The notes under the pieces are model-generated. The model was not told where the DNA came from, made no database searches, and was given only the letters and a program-made list of their open reading frames with translations. A program made the position numbers and the translations under genes. DNA of 64,000 nt from Limonium bicolor (Eukaryota > Streptophyta > Magnoliopsida > Caryophyllales > Plumbaginaceae), in assembly GCA_023374045.1 (NCBI GenBank), contig CM041783.1, forward strand, positions 91,051,298 through 91,115,297. The letters run 5' to 3'. This document shows, piece after piece, positions 1 through 11,030 of this stretch (position 1 is the first letter of the stretch; every line of letters begins with the position of its first letter).

Positions 1-2094
1 CCTCTACTAACATCATCACTACTTAGGCAAGCTTCCCAAGACTTTCATTGATATATTCCCAAGTTCATACCTAAATCACCTTAAGCATTATACACTTCTC
101 CTTAAAACTTATGCACAAGTCTTACATTCCTATCATGATTTTGGTGTGTTTAATACACTCACCAATCCTCTAATTCCTCCTAGACATCCTAGGTCATTCT
201 AAACCTCAAGAACTCCTTAGTTAACTCATTTCCACCCAATTTTCTTTTCATGCTCCCTAGTAAACCCTAGGGCATATTAGCTCACCACTACCACTTAAAC
301 ACTTTGTTTTCTACTCAAATTTCGCCATAGCTTCTCTAGCATCTTATCATGCCCAAATGCATTGTTTTCCTCATTCATCCATCTCACACACATCAAGTTC
401 TTTCTCATCACATCTCACCAAAACCAACTCATTCACAACAACTCATTATATTGCAATAATCTTAAATTGCATAGCACCAAGGCTCTTAAATGACATGGCT
501 CTTAGGCCCTTAAATGACTTAAACTTAAACACTGAATTTCCCACATATAAAAGCTTTCAACCTGCAAATACACCCATCAATCTCATAGTAATTATAATGC
601 TCTTAAAATCCATCCTAAACTTATATTACTAACTCATTCCCATTGGCTCCTTAGTCACAAGTTCACAAGCTTATTTAAGTTCTTTTTCTTAGGTTACATA
701 ACCCATTACCTAATGTAAGCCCTAGGCTACATTGGTACCCATCTAAAACTCATTCCTTAAACCTTAAACCACCATTAGGTAAGTAATTTACCTTGTTTTC
801 TCAAGCTTATCTTATCTTCCTCCTTAGACCTTCTTCTTGAATGAATATCGGCCACCACTTAAACTCCCTTTGCCAATGTTCTAACCAATATTCAATGACT
901 CACATGAGTACTAAACAATACACTAACCTCAAGGAATGAAAACCTAGGTTAGAAATGTGTTCTAAGGCATAAAAGTGGATGATTACCTTTGAAGTCTCAA
1001 GGTAGACTTGGGCATTGAATGAAAGAGGACCTCCACTAGTCCTTGGTGAATAAAACAAGCTAGAACAAGGCATAAAAACATAGCCCCATGAGTAGTAAAT
1101 TTTCGGCCATGTAAGGAAGTGATGGAAACTTGGTTTTTCTTACATTTTCTTTACCTTAAGAGAATGGAGAAGCTAATGAGCCCTTCAAACTTGATTTTCC
1201 TCCATCAATGGAGTTTTCTCATGGCACCAAACTTGAGCTTTGAAAGATTTGAAAAGATAGAAAGGAGGGCCTTGACTCAACTAAGATAAATATGCAATTT
1301 GTTTTGGATTTGGAGCTTGGAGTTGCACTTGGCAAGTGAATGAAGGTGGGGAGCCATGAATGGAGCTCTCTCTCGGTTTGGAGCAGGAGAGGAGAAAGAG
1401 AAATCGTGGAAGGAAGGAGAAATGAAGAGAGGAGAGAAGAAAGGTAACTTAAGTGAAGATATTTGTTATAAAAAGGTGAATAGTCTTTGCTTTTACTTTC
1501 CTTCCCTTTTTCTTTCTTAATTTGATGAAGTCTTTAATGACTCATCCCTTAGAAACCGGCCCCCTTCATAAATAAGGCTATTCATGGTCTTTGTTGACCA
1601 ACTAATTAGCTTATATTGATTAAAACTTAAACTAGTTACTATTTGGCACTATTCACTAATTAGTGCACATATTTCTGAATTTTTTGATTTCCCATTGATT
1701 TAGACTTCCTAATGTGATACTAATTAGTACACATGTTGATTAAAGAGTAATGATGGACATCTAGCCACTCAAAACTCAATTCTAAGACAATTTCTCAAAA
1801 ATGTGCTTTAAGACTTCTTAAAGCACATTTTGTGTTTTAACTTGTTTTCAAGCTTGGTTTTCTTTGGTAATTGGTTTAAATGACCATTAGAATATTACTA
1901 AGGTCTTGTCATGATATTTGGGTACTCACCCAAGTCTCTCCAAGCTTAGAGCACACTTTTGCCCTAATTGCCCTTAAGGCACTTTTTGTGTTTTCTTTGG
2001 TTTAAATTGTCTACCAATCTTTCTAAGGCATATTCTAGTCTTACTACATCATAATTTGATGTTTACTTAGCATACTTAGGTTTGGGGTATTTCA
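1..2094 (-). mobile_element. Partial Tekay-family LTR C, minus strand
   Basis: Read on the minus strand, this stretch begins TGAAATACCCC at 2094 and follows the first ~2.1 kb of the LTR at 10738 almost collinearly, with more scattered differences than between the two LTRs of element A. It runs off the left edge, so it may be a solo LTR or the 5' LTR of a minus-strand element. It abuts plus-strand LTR sequence of element A at 2095, where A's LTR is entered 1157 bases from its start. Insertion of C into A's 5' LTR explains this; the base run attcc at 2095-2099 would be one copy of the target duplication, the other lying off the window. Confidence 0.85.
1798..1831. promoter_or_regulatory. LTR dyad in C
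   Basis: A perfect inverted repeat of two 15-base arms, aaaatgtgctttaag and its complement, separated by 4 bases. The same dyad occurs at the equivalent place in the LTRs of A, B and D. Function is unknown; it could form a DNA cruciform or, if transcribed, an RNA hairpin. Confidence 0.7.
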
Positions 2095-3659
2095 ATTCCT
2101 TAAGGTTAGTGTATTGTTTAGTACTCATATGAGTCATTGACTATTGGTTAGAACATTGGCAAAGGAAGTTTAAGTGGTGGCCGAGATTCATTCAAGAAGA
2201 AGGTCTAAGGAGGAAGTTAAGATAAGCTTGGAAAAACAAGGTAAAATGCTTACCTAATGACGGTTTAAGGTTTAAGGGATGGTATTTAAATAAATACTGA
2301 TGTGGCTTAGAGCTTACATTGTGTAATGAATTATATAACCTAGGAAAAAAAAGAATTTAAACAAGCTTGTGAACTTGTGACTAAGGAGCCAAAGGAAATA
2401 AGTTATTAAGATAAGTTTAAGGTGAATTAAGAGAACACTTATATTGCTTGGGAGCATGTTGTGTGATTTGCAGGTTGAAAGCTTTTATATGTGGGAAATT
2501 CAGTGTTAAGTTTAAGTCATTTAAGGGCCTAAGAGCCATGTCATTTAAGAGCCTTAGTGCTATGCAATTTAAGATTATGCACAATATTGAGTTTTATGAA
2601 TGAGTTGATTTGGGTGAGAAAATAAGATGAGAAAGGACTTGGTGTGTGTGAGATTATTGTGTGAGAAAAAAATGCATTTGGGCATGAGAATATACTAGAG
2701 GAGCTATGGCAAAATTTGAGTAGAAAACTAAGTGTTTAAGTGGTGGTGGTGAGTTGATATGACCTAGGATTTACTAGGAGCCATTAGAAGGAACTAGAGT
2801 GCAAATGAGTTAACTAAGGAGTTCTTGAGGTTTAGAATGACCTAGAATTGTCTATGAGGAAATTAGAGTTTAGATGGGTGTATTGAACACACCAAAGTCA
2901 TGGTATGAGGAATGGTAAGACTTGTGTAAAAATTTAGAGGAAATGGTGTACAATGTTTTAAGATGATTTAGGTATGAACTAGGGAATATAACGATGAGAA
3001 GTTTTGATGTCTTGTGTAAGTGGTGAAGATGCTAGTAGTGGATTAATAAGGTCATAGTTGGATGGTAATGAGTGGACTTGGGTGATGGAGGTGAAAATTG
3101 AAGGAGAATGTTGACAAATGTCAAGGAAAATGACTAGGAATGTAAAAGAGCGTATGATCATGAGAATGGTGAGTAAGTGAGTAAAAGGAGATGGAAATAT
3201 CCAAGGAGGGTGTAGGATAGTTAAGGTAAAGAAGAACAAGGTTAAGGTGCTAAGAAGGGGAGAAATGCATAGGTAAGTTCATGAGTTTAGGTTGATGAGT
3301 AGAAAAAGGAAAGGAAAGGAATTGTGCATGGACATGCAAGATAACCTTGGAAGGTTTGGCAAGCAAAGAGGGGATGGAATAATGTTTAGGGAGAAGTTAT
3401 ATTGATTGGGAAGGAAACACTTTGGATAGTTGGAGTTTTAGACAAAATTTACATGTTGGAAATATAAGGAAATAAGTAACAAGTGTTAGGAATCCGTGTA
3501 AGGATTGAGAAAATGGTTAAGGAGGTTTTAAAGGATGTTCTAAGGTGAGTTTAAGTGCCTATATGGTATTAAGACATAATGGGACACTTGTGGAAGAGTT
3601 GGGTATTTTTGCAAGAAAGGAGATAAGTGTTTAAGGGTGTAGAAGATGAGTATTCTGGC

Positions 3660-3878
3660 CTGTCCGAACTTCCATCCGAATTTGGAAGCTCGGACATGCC
3701 CTGTTGCGATTTAATTTTCTGAGTCTTGGCCAGTGTCCGGACTTCAGTCCGACCTTGGAAGTTCGGACACTTGAAATTTTTCTTTCGATTTCTCCTCGAC
3801 CTATGTCTGAACTTAGGGAAGTTCGGACACATGTTCGGACACACGTCTGGTTGCACCCTTTTGAGTCTCGACCTATGA
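3660..3878. repeat. Palindromic TCCGAAC repeats, A 5' LTR
   Basis: Several GC-rich units built from gtccgaact and agttcggac arms stand in an AT-rich LTR. Pairs of arms face each other, so each unit can fold as a hairpin. The same array, one unit longer, is at 13469-13721. Sequence-different but similarly built arrays occupy the matching LTR position in B, D and H. Confidence 0.75.
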
Positions 3879-5131
3879 TATAAGGTTGTTTAAGACATGT
3901 TTGGTGGGTAACAATGATAATTAAGTGGGTGAATAAGTATAAGTTATGAGGAAAAGTGATTCACTTAAGATTAAGTTTATAAGAACTTAAGAGCTGTTAG
4001 GTGGGAATCATTATGGGTTAAGTAAGTTAGATAAGTTGAATTAAGTTAAGTGATTAACAACCTAAAATTGAATGAATGTTTTAGGGCTTGAGTATGTGGA
4101 CTCCAGAAGAGAGTAAGCAACCGAACGACCAATGGTGAACGGTACAGTTCTTCTTGTGACCTGCTTGCTAACGAGGTGTCCCTCGGCTTGTGTGCTGTTT
4201 GTTCTTGTGTGCTCACTAAACAAGATAAAGCATGCAACCGGAATATTATGTTTATTGTATTGTTGTGTGATGTTTGAGAACTAACACAATATACCGTGAG
4301 AACTTACTAACCAACATTTAGTAAGGAATTGAGTGAGACTAAGGAACGCTCCCTAATATGAGTTTGATGTAAACCGAAAGAGGTTAACCAACAAACATGG
4401 TCTTGAGACTACTACTAACTGGAACTTGAGTGAGGAAACCCGGGACTGACTCCGGTCATGCATGCTAAGGAAAAGGGGTCAGTATCTATAGCAGATCCGA
4501 CTTCCGCTTAAGGACTAGTCCTCAGACTAGTAGCCTTGGGTCGGTTGGCCGGCTCGGCTACATTGGACATCCAGTCCGAGGTAGGTGTCTTTAAGATGGC
4601 ATGGGGGGATCAAGCCTACATCCCCAACAATTTAAGAATGTTGTTTATTGCCGGTAAGTGTCCTGCTGCTGGCTAGGGTTAACCAAGCCCTACAAAAATA
4701 AACAACGAACTAAGGGCTAACCTGTTCCCAATGAGAGAACGGTTGGCATACATAAGGTAAGGTTAAGATAAGTTGCAACCATTCCTCTTGAAGGATGGTT
4801 TGTATTATTAAGACTAAGATAAGCTACATCCACTCCTTTTTAAAGGATGGTTGTTTCTAAGATTAAGATAAGACTAAGATTGAGGTGAGATAAGGATGGA
4901 CTAAGATTAAGAGGAAATATAACTTAAGGAGTTAAATAATTAACTCTCTAATTAAGGGAACGCATTTAAGTCGTTCATTGTGTGTGAACTTCGATTGTTC
5001 AATTTGGTTTGTTGTTTACTGCACTTACTATTATGTTGTGCATCTAATCAACCTCCATGCTATCGACAATTAGTCGTCGTAGCCACGTTAGCTTGGGGGC
5101 CATGAGAGGATCGTACTAGCATTCGTGCTGA

Positions 5132-5144
5132 CCCCCTTTGGGGG
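5132..5144 (+). promoter_or_regulatory. Conserved LTR hairpin, A 5' LTR
   Basis: ccccc-ttt-ggggg hairpin followed by ctgttttt and then a tactacacag word. It lies about 320 bases from the LTR end and recurs in every Tekay-type LTR here, so it probably marks the transcribed R/U5 part. Confidence 0.5.
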
Positions 5145-5467
5145 CTGTTTTTACTACACAGGTAAACGTCAGGAGGCGGCCGTCGCGAGAGTAAGAAGGG
5201 GTACAAGCGTTACGGGTTAAGTGTGGCCTACGAGTTGTGCATGTACACTCGTATGGCAATTTGAGTTTAGTGGGATGTATAGGATGTGAGGGGATTGTGA
5301 GAAGGATATGTATTTGGTTAAGATTTGTATGTACTAATGTTCGGTATATTCTGTCTGTCAGACCGTGGCAAGGTCCTGGAGTGTAATGAATTCCGCTGTG
5401 ACATGTATATATATATGCTGTTAAGTTGCGAGACCATATTTGGATTGAGATGGGGTGTTACAAAAAG

Positions 5468-5479
5468 TGGTATCAGAGC
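5468..5479 (+). other. Element A primer-binding site
   Basis: tggtatcagagc, six bases after the LTR end, matches the complement of the 3' end of initiator tRNA-Met, the usual minus-strand primer of plant Ty3/gypsy chromoviruses. It fixes the LTR boundary and the plus orientation of A. Confidence 0.9.
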
Positions 5480-8400
5480 ATAGTTACGCTTTGAAGACAA
5501 GAAATACCGAACTTAGGAGAATACAGACATTGAGCTTGAGTTATGGGTTAAGGGTTGAGAGATAGAGTGAGAGGTGCGTTAGTCAGGACTTCCCGGTGTT
5601 TACCGGATATCCATAGTACCTAGGCCCGCCCTCCACATCCCTAACCTGAATATGTGGAACAAACGCCAGAGAGAAGAAAGCCTTCTCTTACTCGGGGAAA
5701 CCCGATCTGGCAGTTAGCTAACAGTAAGCAATACGAGAAACATCTTGTTGCACAACAGTTACGGAGAACTTGGAGGTTTTTAATGGAGCGCAACCGAGAA
5801 ACAGGCGCTACCTATGGAATTCTATCAATAAGGGAACGGTAATTACCGGCAACATGGGTCGACATGCTACGCAGTCGAAATAACCCGCAATACCAATGAT
5901 AAGGAAAGCACTACGGGTGCAATAGAAAGGAAAAGGGGAAGCGACATGAGTACCGGACAGTGGTCCGAAGGAGCATAACAGAAGGATGATATAAAGCTTA
6001 AGGGATAAGATTACTGGAAAGTCCAGTTAAGAACGGGAACTCCAAACCCCATACAATGAAGAAGGTTGCAAACCTGGCCGACATAATGCAGGCGTAAATA
6101 AGAACGCGTACAACTGTGTACCGGGATAGGACTACGATGTAGTGCCTAAAGGAGGAACATTACTTAGTAACCACGACAAATGTGTGGGAACGGGAGCGAG
6201 GATTAAGACACAAGAAAAATAATAAGGGATTCCCTCAGAAAGTGGAACGCCCGGATAAGTAACAGTACGGTCAATCGAACAGGAAACTGCCGGATGGGTA
6301 GTTATCCAAAATAAAAGAATATCGAAGGAGTCCCAAGGACTACCAATTACATGGAAATTAGAAGGAAGTATCACTACCAAAGTACCTTGTACCAATAGCC
6401 CATCCTGCATGGCGCACTTGCCATAGCAAGTGCTACCACGGTTAAGCGACACGGAAAGCCATCATGGCAAAATAGGAGAACGCTACAGTTGTAACACATA
6501 TTAATACCGGATTGTAAATCCATAAGAACAGGAGAATAAGACCTTGGAAAGGCCCGACGGCCTGACCATGATGAGATGAGGTGACCCACCAGTCAGCCGG
6601 GAGCGGAACTTGGACAAAATATTAAACCATATAAATATTAGCAACGGTATAACCTACTACGACAACAACTGACAGTACGGTAAGAACACCAATCCCGAAC
6701 TCCAAGGGGAGAACCTAAGAGATCGCTCGGTAATCCGAGCAAAAACACTATATAAGCAATAATATACAAGGGATGTATTGTAAGATACGATTGAGACGGT
6801 TGACGCAACGACTCCCAATGAAAACGGGATAAGACTCCCAGAGTGACCATTAAGAATACCAATAGCAAACATTCTATAATGAAGATGTTGGTGAACCCCG
6901 GAAACAGGGACAGAAAGAATAAACTTAAGCAGTAATCTATGAAGGATTAAAGATATACAATCCCGACAGAGGGAAGCTCAGAAGATTACCCACACAGAAC
7001 GGGCATAGTCGAGCTAAATAACCGATGAATGATAGCTAACACTGTTCGTCTAACTCATTAACACCCAAGTATGATTGAACATCAACGGGTGGCGTAGTCA
7101 ACGGAAGTTGAACGATGCGTTGAGATGGAAGCATAAGATGACAGGATGATATCCAACTTGGACACCGTAAGGCAAAAGCCTAATACCAACTTATTCTTAT
7201 TTGCTAAAAGATATAAGTCTAATAAGGCGACAGTATTGTCAAAGACACTAAGTAACCTCAGAACGCCTGAATAAACTTCCATAGTGGGAAGCAGGACGCA
7301 GCAACTTGCCATGAAACCCAATACTACATTTATTATGTAATCTAACGGTGGATAGTGTTCAAGGAAACAAAAACCTTTAAGAATGACCTACAAATGAGTA
7401 AGAGTACAAAGAATGAACTGAGGCATTAAGCACTAAGAGCCTTCGAGCCGAGGATGTTAACCACATCAGAGCCGAGGTACAGTAAGTTGTAAGAGAGCTT
7501 ATTTAAGCCATAAGGAACTACAATTCATAGATATGAACGGTTACCAAACCTATAACTTAGATGGTGGAAAATATTGCCAGGAAAAAGGCACCAATGAGAA
7601 TAATGGGATAGTACATTGGCAGGGGCGGAGAACGAACCATGCCTTTTAGGGTGGGGATACCTCTCCTTGTTGTGAGGCCAAGAGCGGGAATAAACCCCTC
7701 AAAAAGGGCTTTCACTTCTTAGAAATGTAGTATGCTATTGTTAGAGAATGGGAAACTGTAAACTTGAGATTGCCTTGGAACATATCAGATACACTTGAGC
7801 AATAAGGAAGGTTGTAGAGATAGACCCCATATCCAACACCCGGGATTTAAGAATCAGTATTTGTCAGGGATAAACATGGTGAGTGCACAGAGTGACACGT
7901 CAAGTGACCAACGCTCAAAGAGCTTTTGATTTCAAGAATGACTTCTTCAGTAACCGGTTAAATTACATGGTAAATAACATCATAAAGGATGAAAGAACGT
8001 GAGAGAAATTACCCTACTTACAAACCTGAGATGGATGCAGAACACCTTCATATTAAGAGATAACCATTTTATAACACAGCACGGCAACCGCCATACACCA
8101 GAATGAGAGAACTCCCAGTGTGTTTACACCGAGAAGGGATTGAATATAAAATAAAATGTTAGAGTAAATGAGTAAGTAGTTGCGCCTACAATGGGCAACA
8201 TGGTAAAGGCCAATTACCACGGTAGTAGTGGTCGTGAGTACAATATTTATATAAGTGGATTAAGTCATGGTGCGCGGTAAAGCGACCATTATGGATGAGC
8301 CGTCAAATATTGACACTGAGACAATTAGATTTATGAGTTAAGACCGATATAAGTAAGGGAATAAGATGGAAGACGAACTGTGCATTGATGCCAGTAGTCT

Positions 8401-9079
8401 GGACCTAGTTAGGTAAGATTTCACATGAAGCACATTACCCATTCCTTAAGGAACTAGAAGTGCATTCCTAGTAGATCAAATATGATAAACGAGATAAAAG
8501 GCTCTATGGAAAGAGACCTCAGTTATTAAGAGATCGAGTTAGTACGGGATACAGAAAGGAGCTAGAGCATACCATACCCAAGAACACAGTAAATGGATTT
8601 CCCTTGATTAACTTCAAGAAGAACGATAAGTGTTATTATGGAACGATGAAAGAGGAGATCGACAACAGAATACTTCATAATTAGCAATAGCTAAACGTGT
8701 GACGGACACTATGAGTTTACTAAAAACGAGACATGGGACGACTACACCCCACAGGGGCTTGCAGGCCTGACACGCTCATTTATGAGTTAGTTGGGTAAGT
8801 AGTAATGTACCAGTAAGGTACCCCATGCGTGTAGTCGAGTGGTGTAAGGAACACGGGAAGTAGTCGACTCCATACCACGAACAACGACGCAAAATCAGAC
8901 AAGAGCGGCTATTACCACAAACAGTTGAAGAGAAGAATTCAGTTGAACCAACAACACAAAGGAATCAGAGAACAAATAATTAAGGACTATGAAGTGCGAA
9001 GAGCACGGATTATTAAGCACAGACATTGGACATGTCTTAAAGTGTTAAGGATAAGACTGTAAAGTGCATTAAGCACTAA
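5480..9079 (+). mobile_element. Element A internal region, non-coding
   Basis: About 3.6 kb between primer site and the pol remnant. It is rich in purines and in short open runs such as 5654-5842, but I recognise no gag, protease or reverse transcriptase motif in any frame. By position it should once have held gag and most of pol. Either it is an extremely decayed coding region or unrelated filler as in large non-autonomous retrotransposon derivatives (LARDs). I cannot say which from sequence alone; an alignment to B's gag and RT at relaxed settings would decide. Confidence 0.6.
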
Positions 9080-9540
9080 ACAGTAGTTTCAGATTAAGAA
9101 TCATCCTAAGACCAAAGGTCAAATGAAAAGAACAATTTAGACATTCTAGGAAACACTAAAAGTATGAACATAAGATCGTCAAGGAGAATGGATAGACGAG
9201 TTACAACTCATTAAGGCCGTGTATATAAAAGATAACACGTGTCCACTGAGAGACCAATATTCCTAAACTGTAAGGAGGCAGAAGGATATACAATACTATG
9301 AACAATTACAAAGGCAGTTAAGCCTGAGATTATCAGAGTCGCGCAGCTGAAGCTAGCAGATCAGTACCTTTGAGATTAGACCAAACTAAGTTAAGAAAAT
9401 GGTATAAGTACCATAAGAATCCTCGATACATAGACTAAGTCATTTCTGATCGAATTATAAGTGAGATAAATGACATGGAAGCTAGAATGCTGGGTGAGAA
9501 TTAGACATCTTGAACTTAGGTTCAAGGATGATATAATGCT
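9080..9540 (+). pseudogene. Decayed integrase and C-terminal remnant of A
   Basis: From about 9102 the bases follow the integrase segment of element B at 29010-29110 (the HPQTDG...ERTIQTLEDML part): shared words include catcct.agac..a.ggt and gaca.tc..gga. A further stretch near 9190-9220 reads like W-I-D-E-L-Q-L-I, matching the W-D-L-LIE step of integrase, and 9395-9440 follows the LKKY...HVLEPE linker. The frame is broken repeatedly and stops are frequent, so no protein can be made. The decay is far greater than the LTR-LTR difference of the same element, which suggests this was already dead when A moved. Confidence 0.6.
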
Positions 9541-9576
9541 GATTATGTGGGCGTAATCCATTTTAAGGGGGGTAGA
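9541..9576 (+). other. Hairpin plus upstream polypurine tract, A
   Basis: Arms gattatg and cgtaatc (one G-U pair) around a tggg loop are followed two bases later by ttttaaggggggtaga. This is a second, upstream copy of the polypurine tract found at the LTR boundary (10721). Element B has the same pair of tracts, each with its own hairpin. Confidence 0.65.
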
Positions 9577-10700
9577 GCGAAAACCGCTTAGCGTATGCCT
9601 ATGTACTTAGTACATAAACTAAGGTGCGCATAACACAAAATAATTTGAGAATATGTTTTACATAAACATTTTGAGATAAAATATGGTTATTGCGCACAAA
9701 AGATGTGAATACCATACATATTAAGTACCTATCTTGTTAACTCCGGTGTGAGTACAAGTTAAGAGAATTAAGGAAGAGGATTAAGGAGACATAAGAAATA
9801 AGGAATATATGAGGTATGAGTCGATATGAAACTACATGTGAGATAAGAATAAGATAACACTATGAGATATTATTTGATATGAGTATGAGGAAGGAAATTG
9901 TAATCCTATGAGGTGTAAGATGGTGAGAGATGGTATGAGGCAGTTATAGAATTTAGTAGGAATTTAAGTCTTCGGGTAATTACTAAGAGATGAATCGGGG
10001 ATGATTGATGGACTGAGTCCACACCTTGGAGATGTATTGATTACGATGAGAAAGACTAAAAAGATAGAAAATTGGACATGGGTGAATTATTTGATGTTTG
10101 AAAATGACGTGGGAGGTGGAACTAGATTTTCTAAGGATCAAGGGAAACCGAACACAAATTAGGGTAGAAGGATAGTTCAACACTGATGTTGATCACATCA
10201 GGGTTGGATGATTCCTGAAACTCCCTACCAGTGGTCACAATTAAATCACACTATGGATAGAGGTTTTAGGATAAAACGAAATCGGAGTTGATTGTATTTT
10301 TAAATAGAGGGAACTATCCCTTACTTGACCTCATAAAAAGGATTTCCTTTTTACTGAGTCTCGCCCATGAAGTCGAGGACGCACGAGCCTTTGTCTTCGG
10401 ACCGGTGACATGGGGAGAGCAGAGTGTTTTGTATTCTGGCCCATGGTGACGAGGACGAATGAGCCATTGTCTACGGACCGGTGACATGGGAGAATACGTT
10501 GGAAACTATGTGAATGTTTTAATCATCAAAAGGAACAAAGGAAATTTTGAGTGCTATACATGCGTAAGCATGTTGTGTGATATTTAAGTATAAGCATATG
10601 GTGGATCTAATGATTCAATGAGTTTAAGTATACATAAGTATGGTCTATATGATCTATGGAATGAGGTAAGACATGTATTCTAATAAGATAAGATGCATGG
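9577..10700 (+). mobile_element. Element A 3' non-coding region
   Basis: About 1.1 kb between the two polypurine tracts, AT-rich, no recognisable gene. The matching interval in element B is only ~235 bases. It contains one direct duplication at 10363-10490 described separately. Confidence 0.6.
10363..10490. repeat. Two-copy direct repeat, 76-base period
   Basis: Copies at 10363-10414 and 10439-10490 share gcccatg, gaggacg, gagcc, ttgtct and cggaccggtgacatggg with few changes. It is GC-richer than its surroundings. No function is apparent. Confidence 0.7.
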
Positions 10701-10737
10701 GAACTTTGGGGACAAAGTTCTTTTAAGGGGGGTAGAT
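10701..10737 (+). other. Hairpin and polypurine tract of A
   Basis: gaactttg-ggga-caaagttc is a perfect 8-base-pair hairpin with a GNRA-type loop, followed without gap by ttttaaggggggtagat, the plus-strand primer site, and then the 3' LTR. The identical arrangement precedes B's 3' LTR. Confidence 0.85.
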
Positions 10738-11006
10738 TGAAATACCCCAAACCTAAGTATGCTAAGTAAACATCAAATTATGATGTAGTAAGTCTAGAAT
10801 ATGCCTTATAAAGATTGGTAGACAATTCAAACCAAGGAAAACACAAGAAAGTGCCTTAAGGGCAATTTGGGCAAAAACGTGCTCTAAGCTTGGAGTGACT
10901 TTGATTAGCACCCAAATACCATTATAAGACTTTAGTAATATGATAATGGACATTTTAAATCAATTAGCAAAGAAAACCAAGCTCAAAACAAGCTTAAACA
11001 TAAAAT

Positions 11007-11030
11007 GTGCTTTAAGACTCCTTAAAGCAC
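11007..11030. promoter_or_regulatory. LTR dyad, A 3' LTR
   Basis: gtgctttaag and cttaaagcac arms with 4 bases between them, a shortened form of the 34-base dyad of C and B. Confidence 0.65.

Larger units (their letters stand above)
2095..5462 (+). mobile_element. Element A 5' LTR, right part
   Basis: This segment matches 11895-15361, the 3' LTR of the same element, with only a few percent difference by eye; I count about six changes in the first 300 aligned bases. The first 1157 bases of the LTR are missing because C is inserted here. It ends ggggtgttaca at 5462, directly before the primer-binding site. Relative to the 3' LTR it lacks roughly 94 bases near 3878, after the words 'ctatg', removing one palindromic repeat unit; this is a private deletion after insertion. 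No real coding frame is present. Confidence 0.9.
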
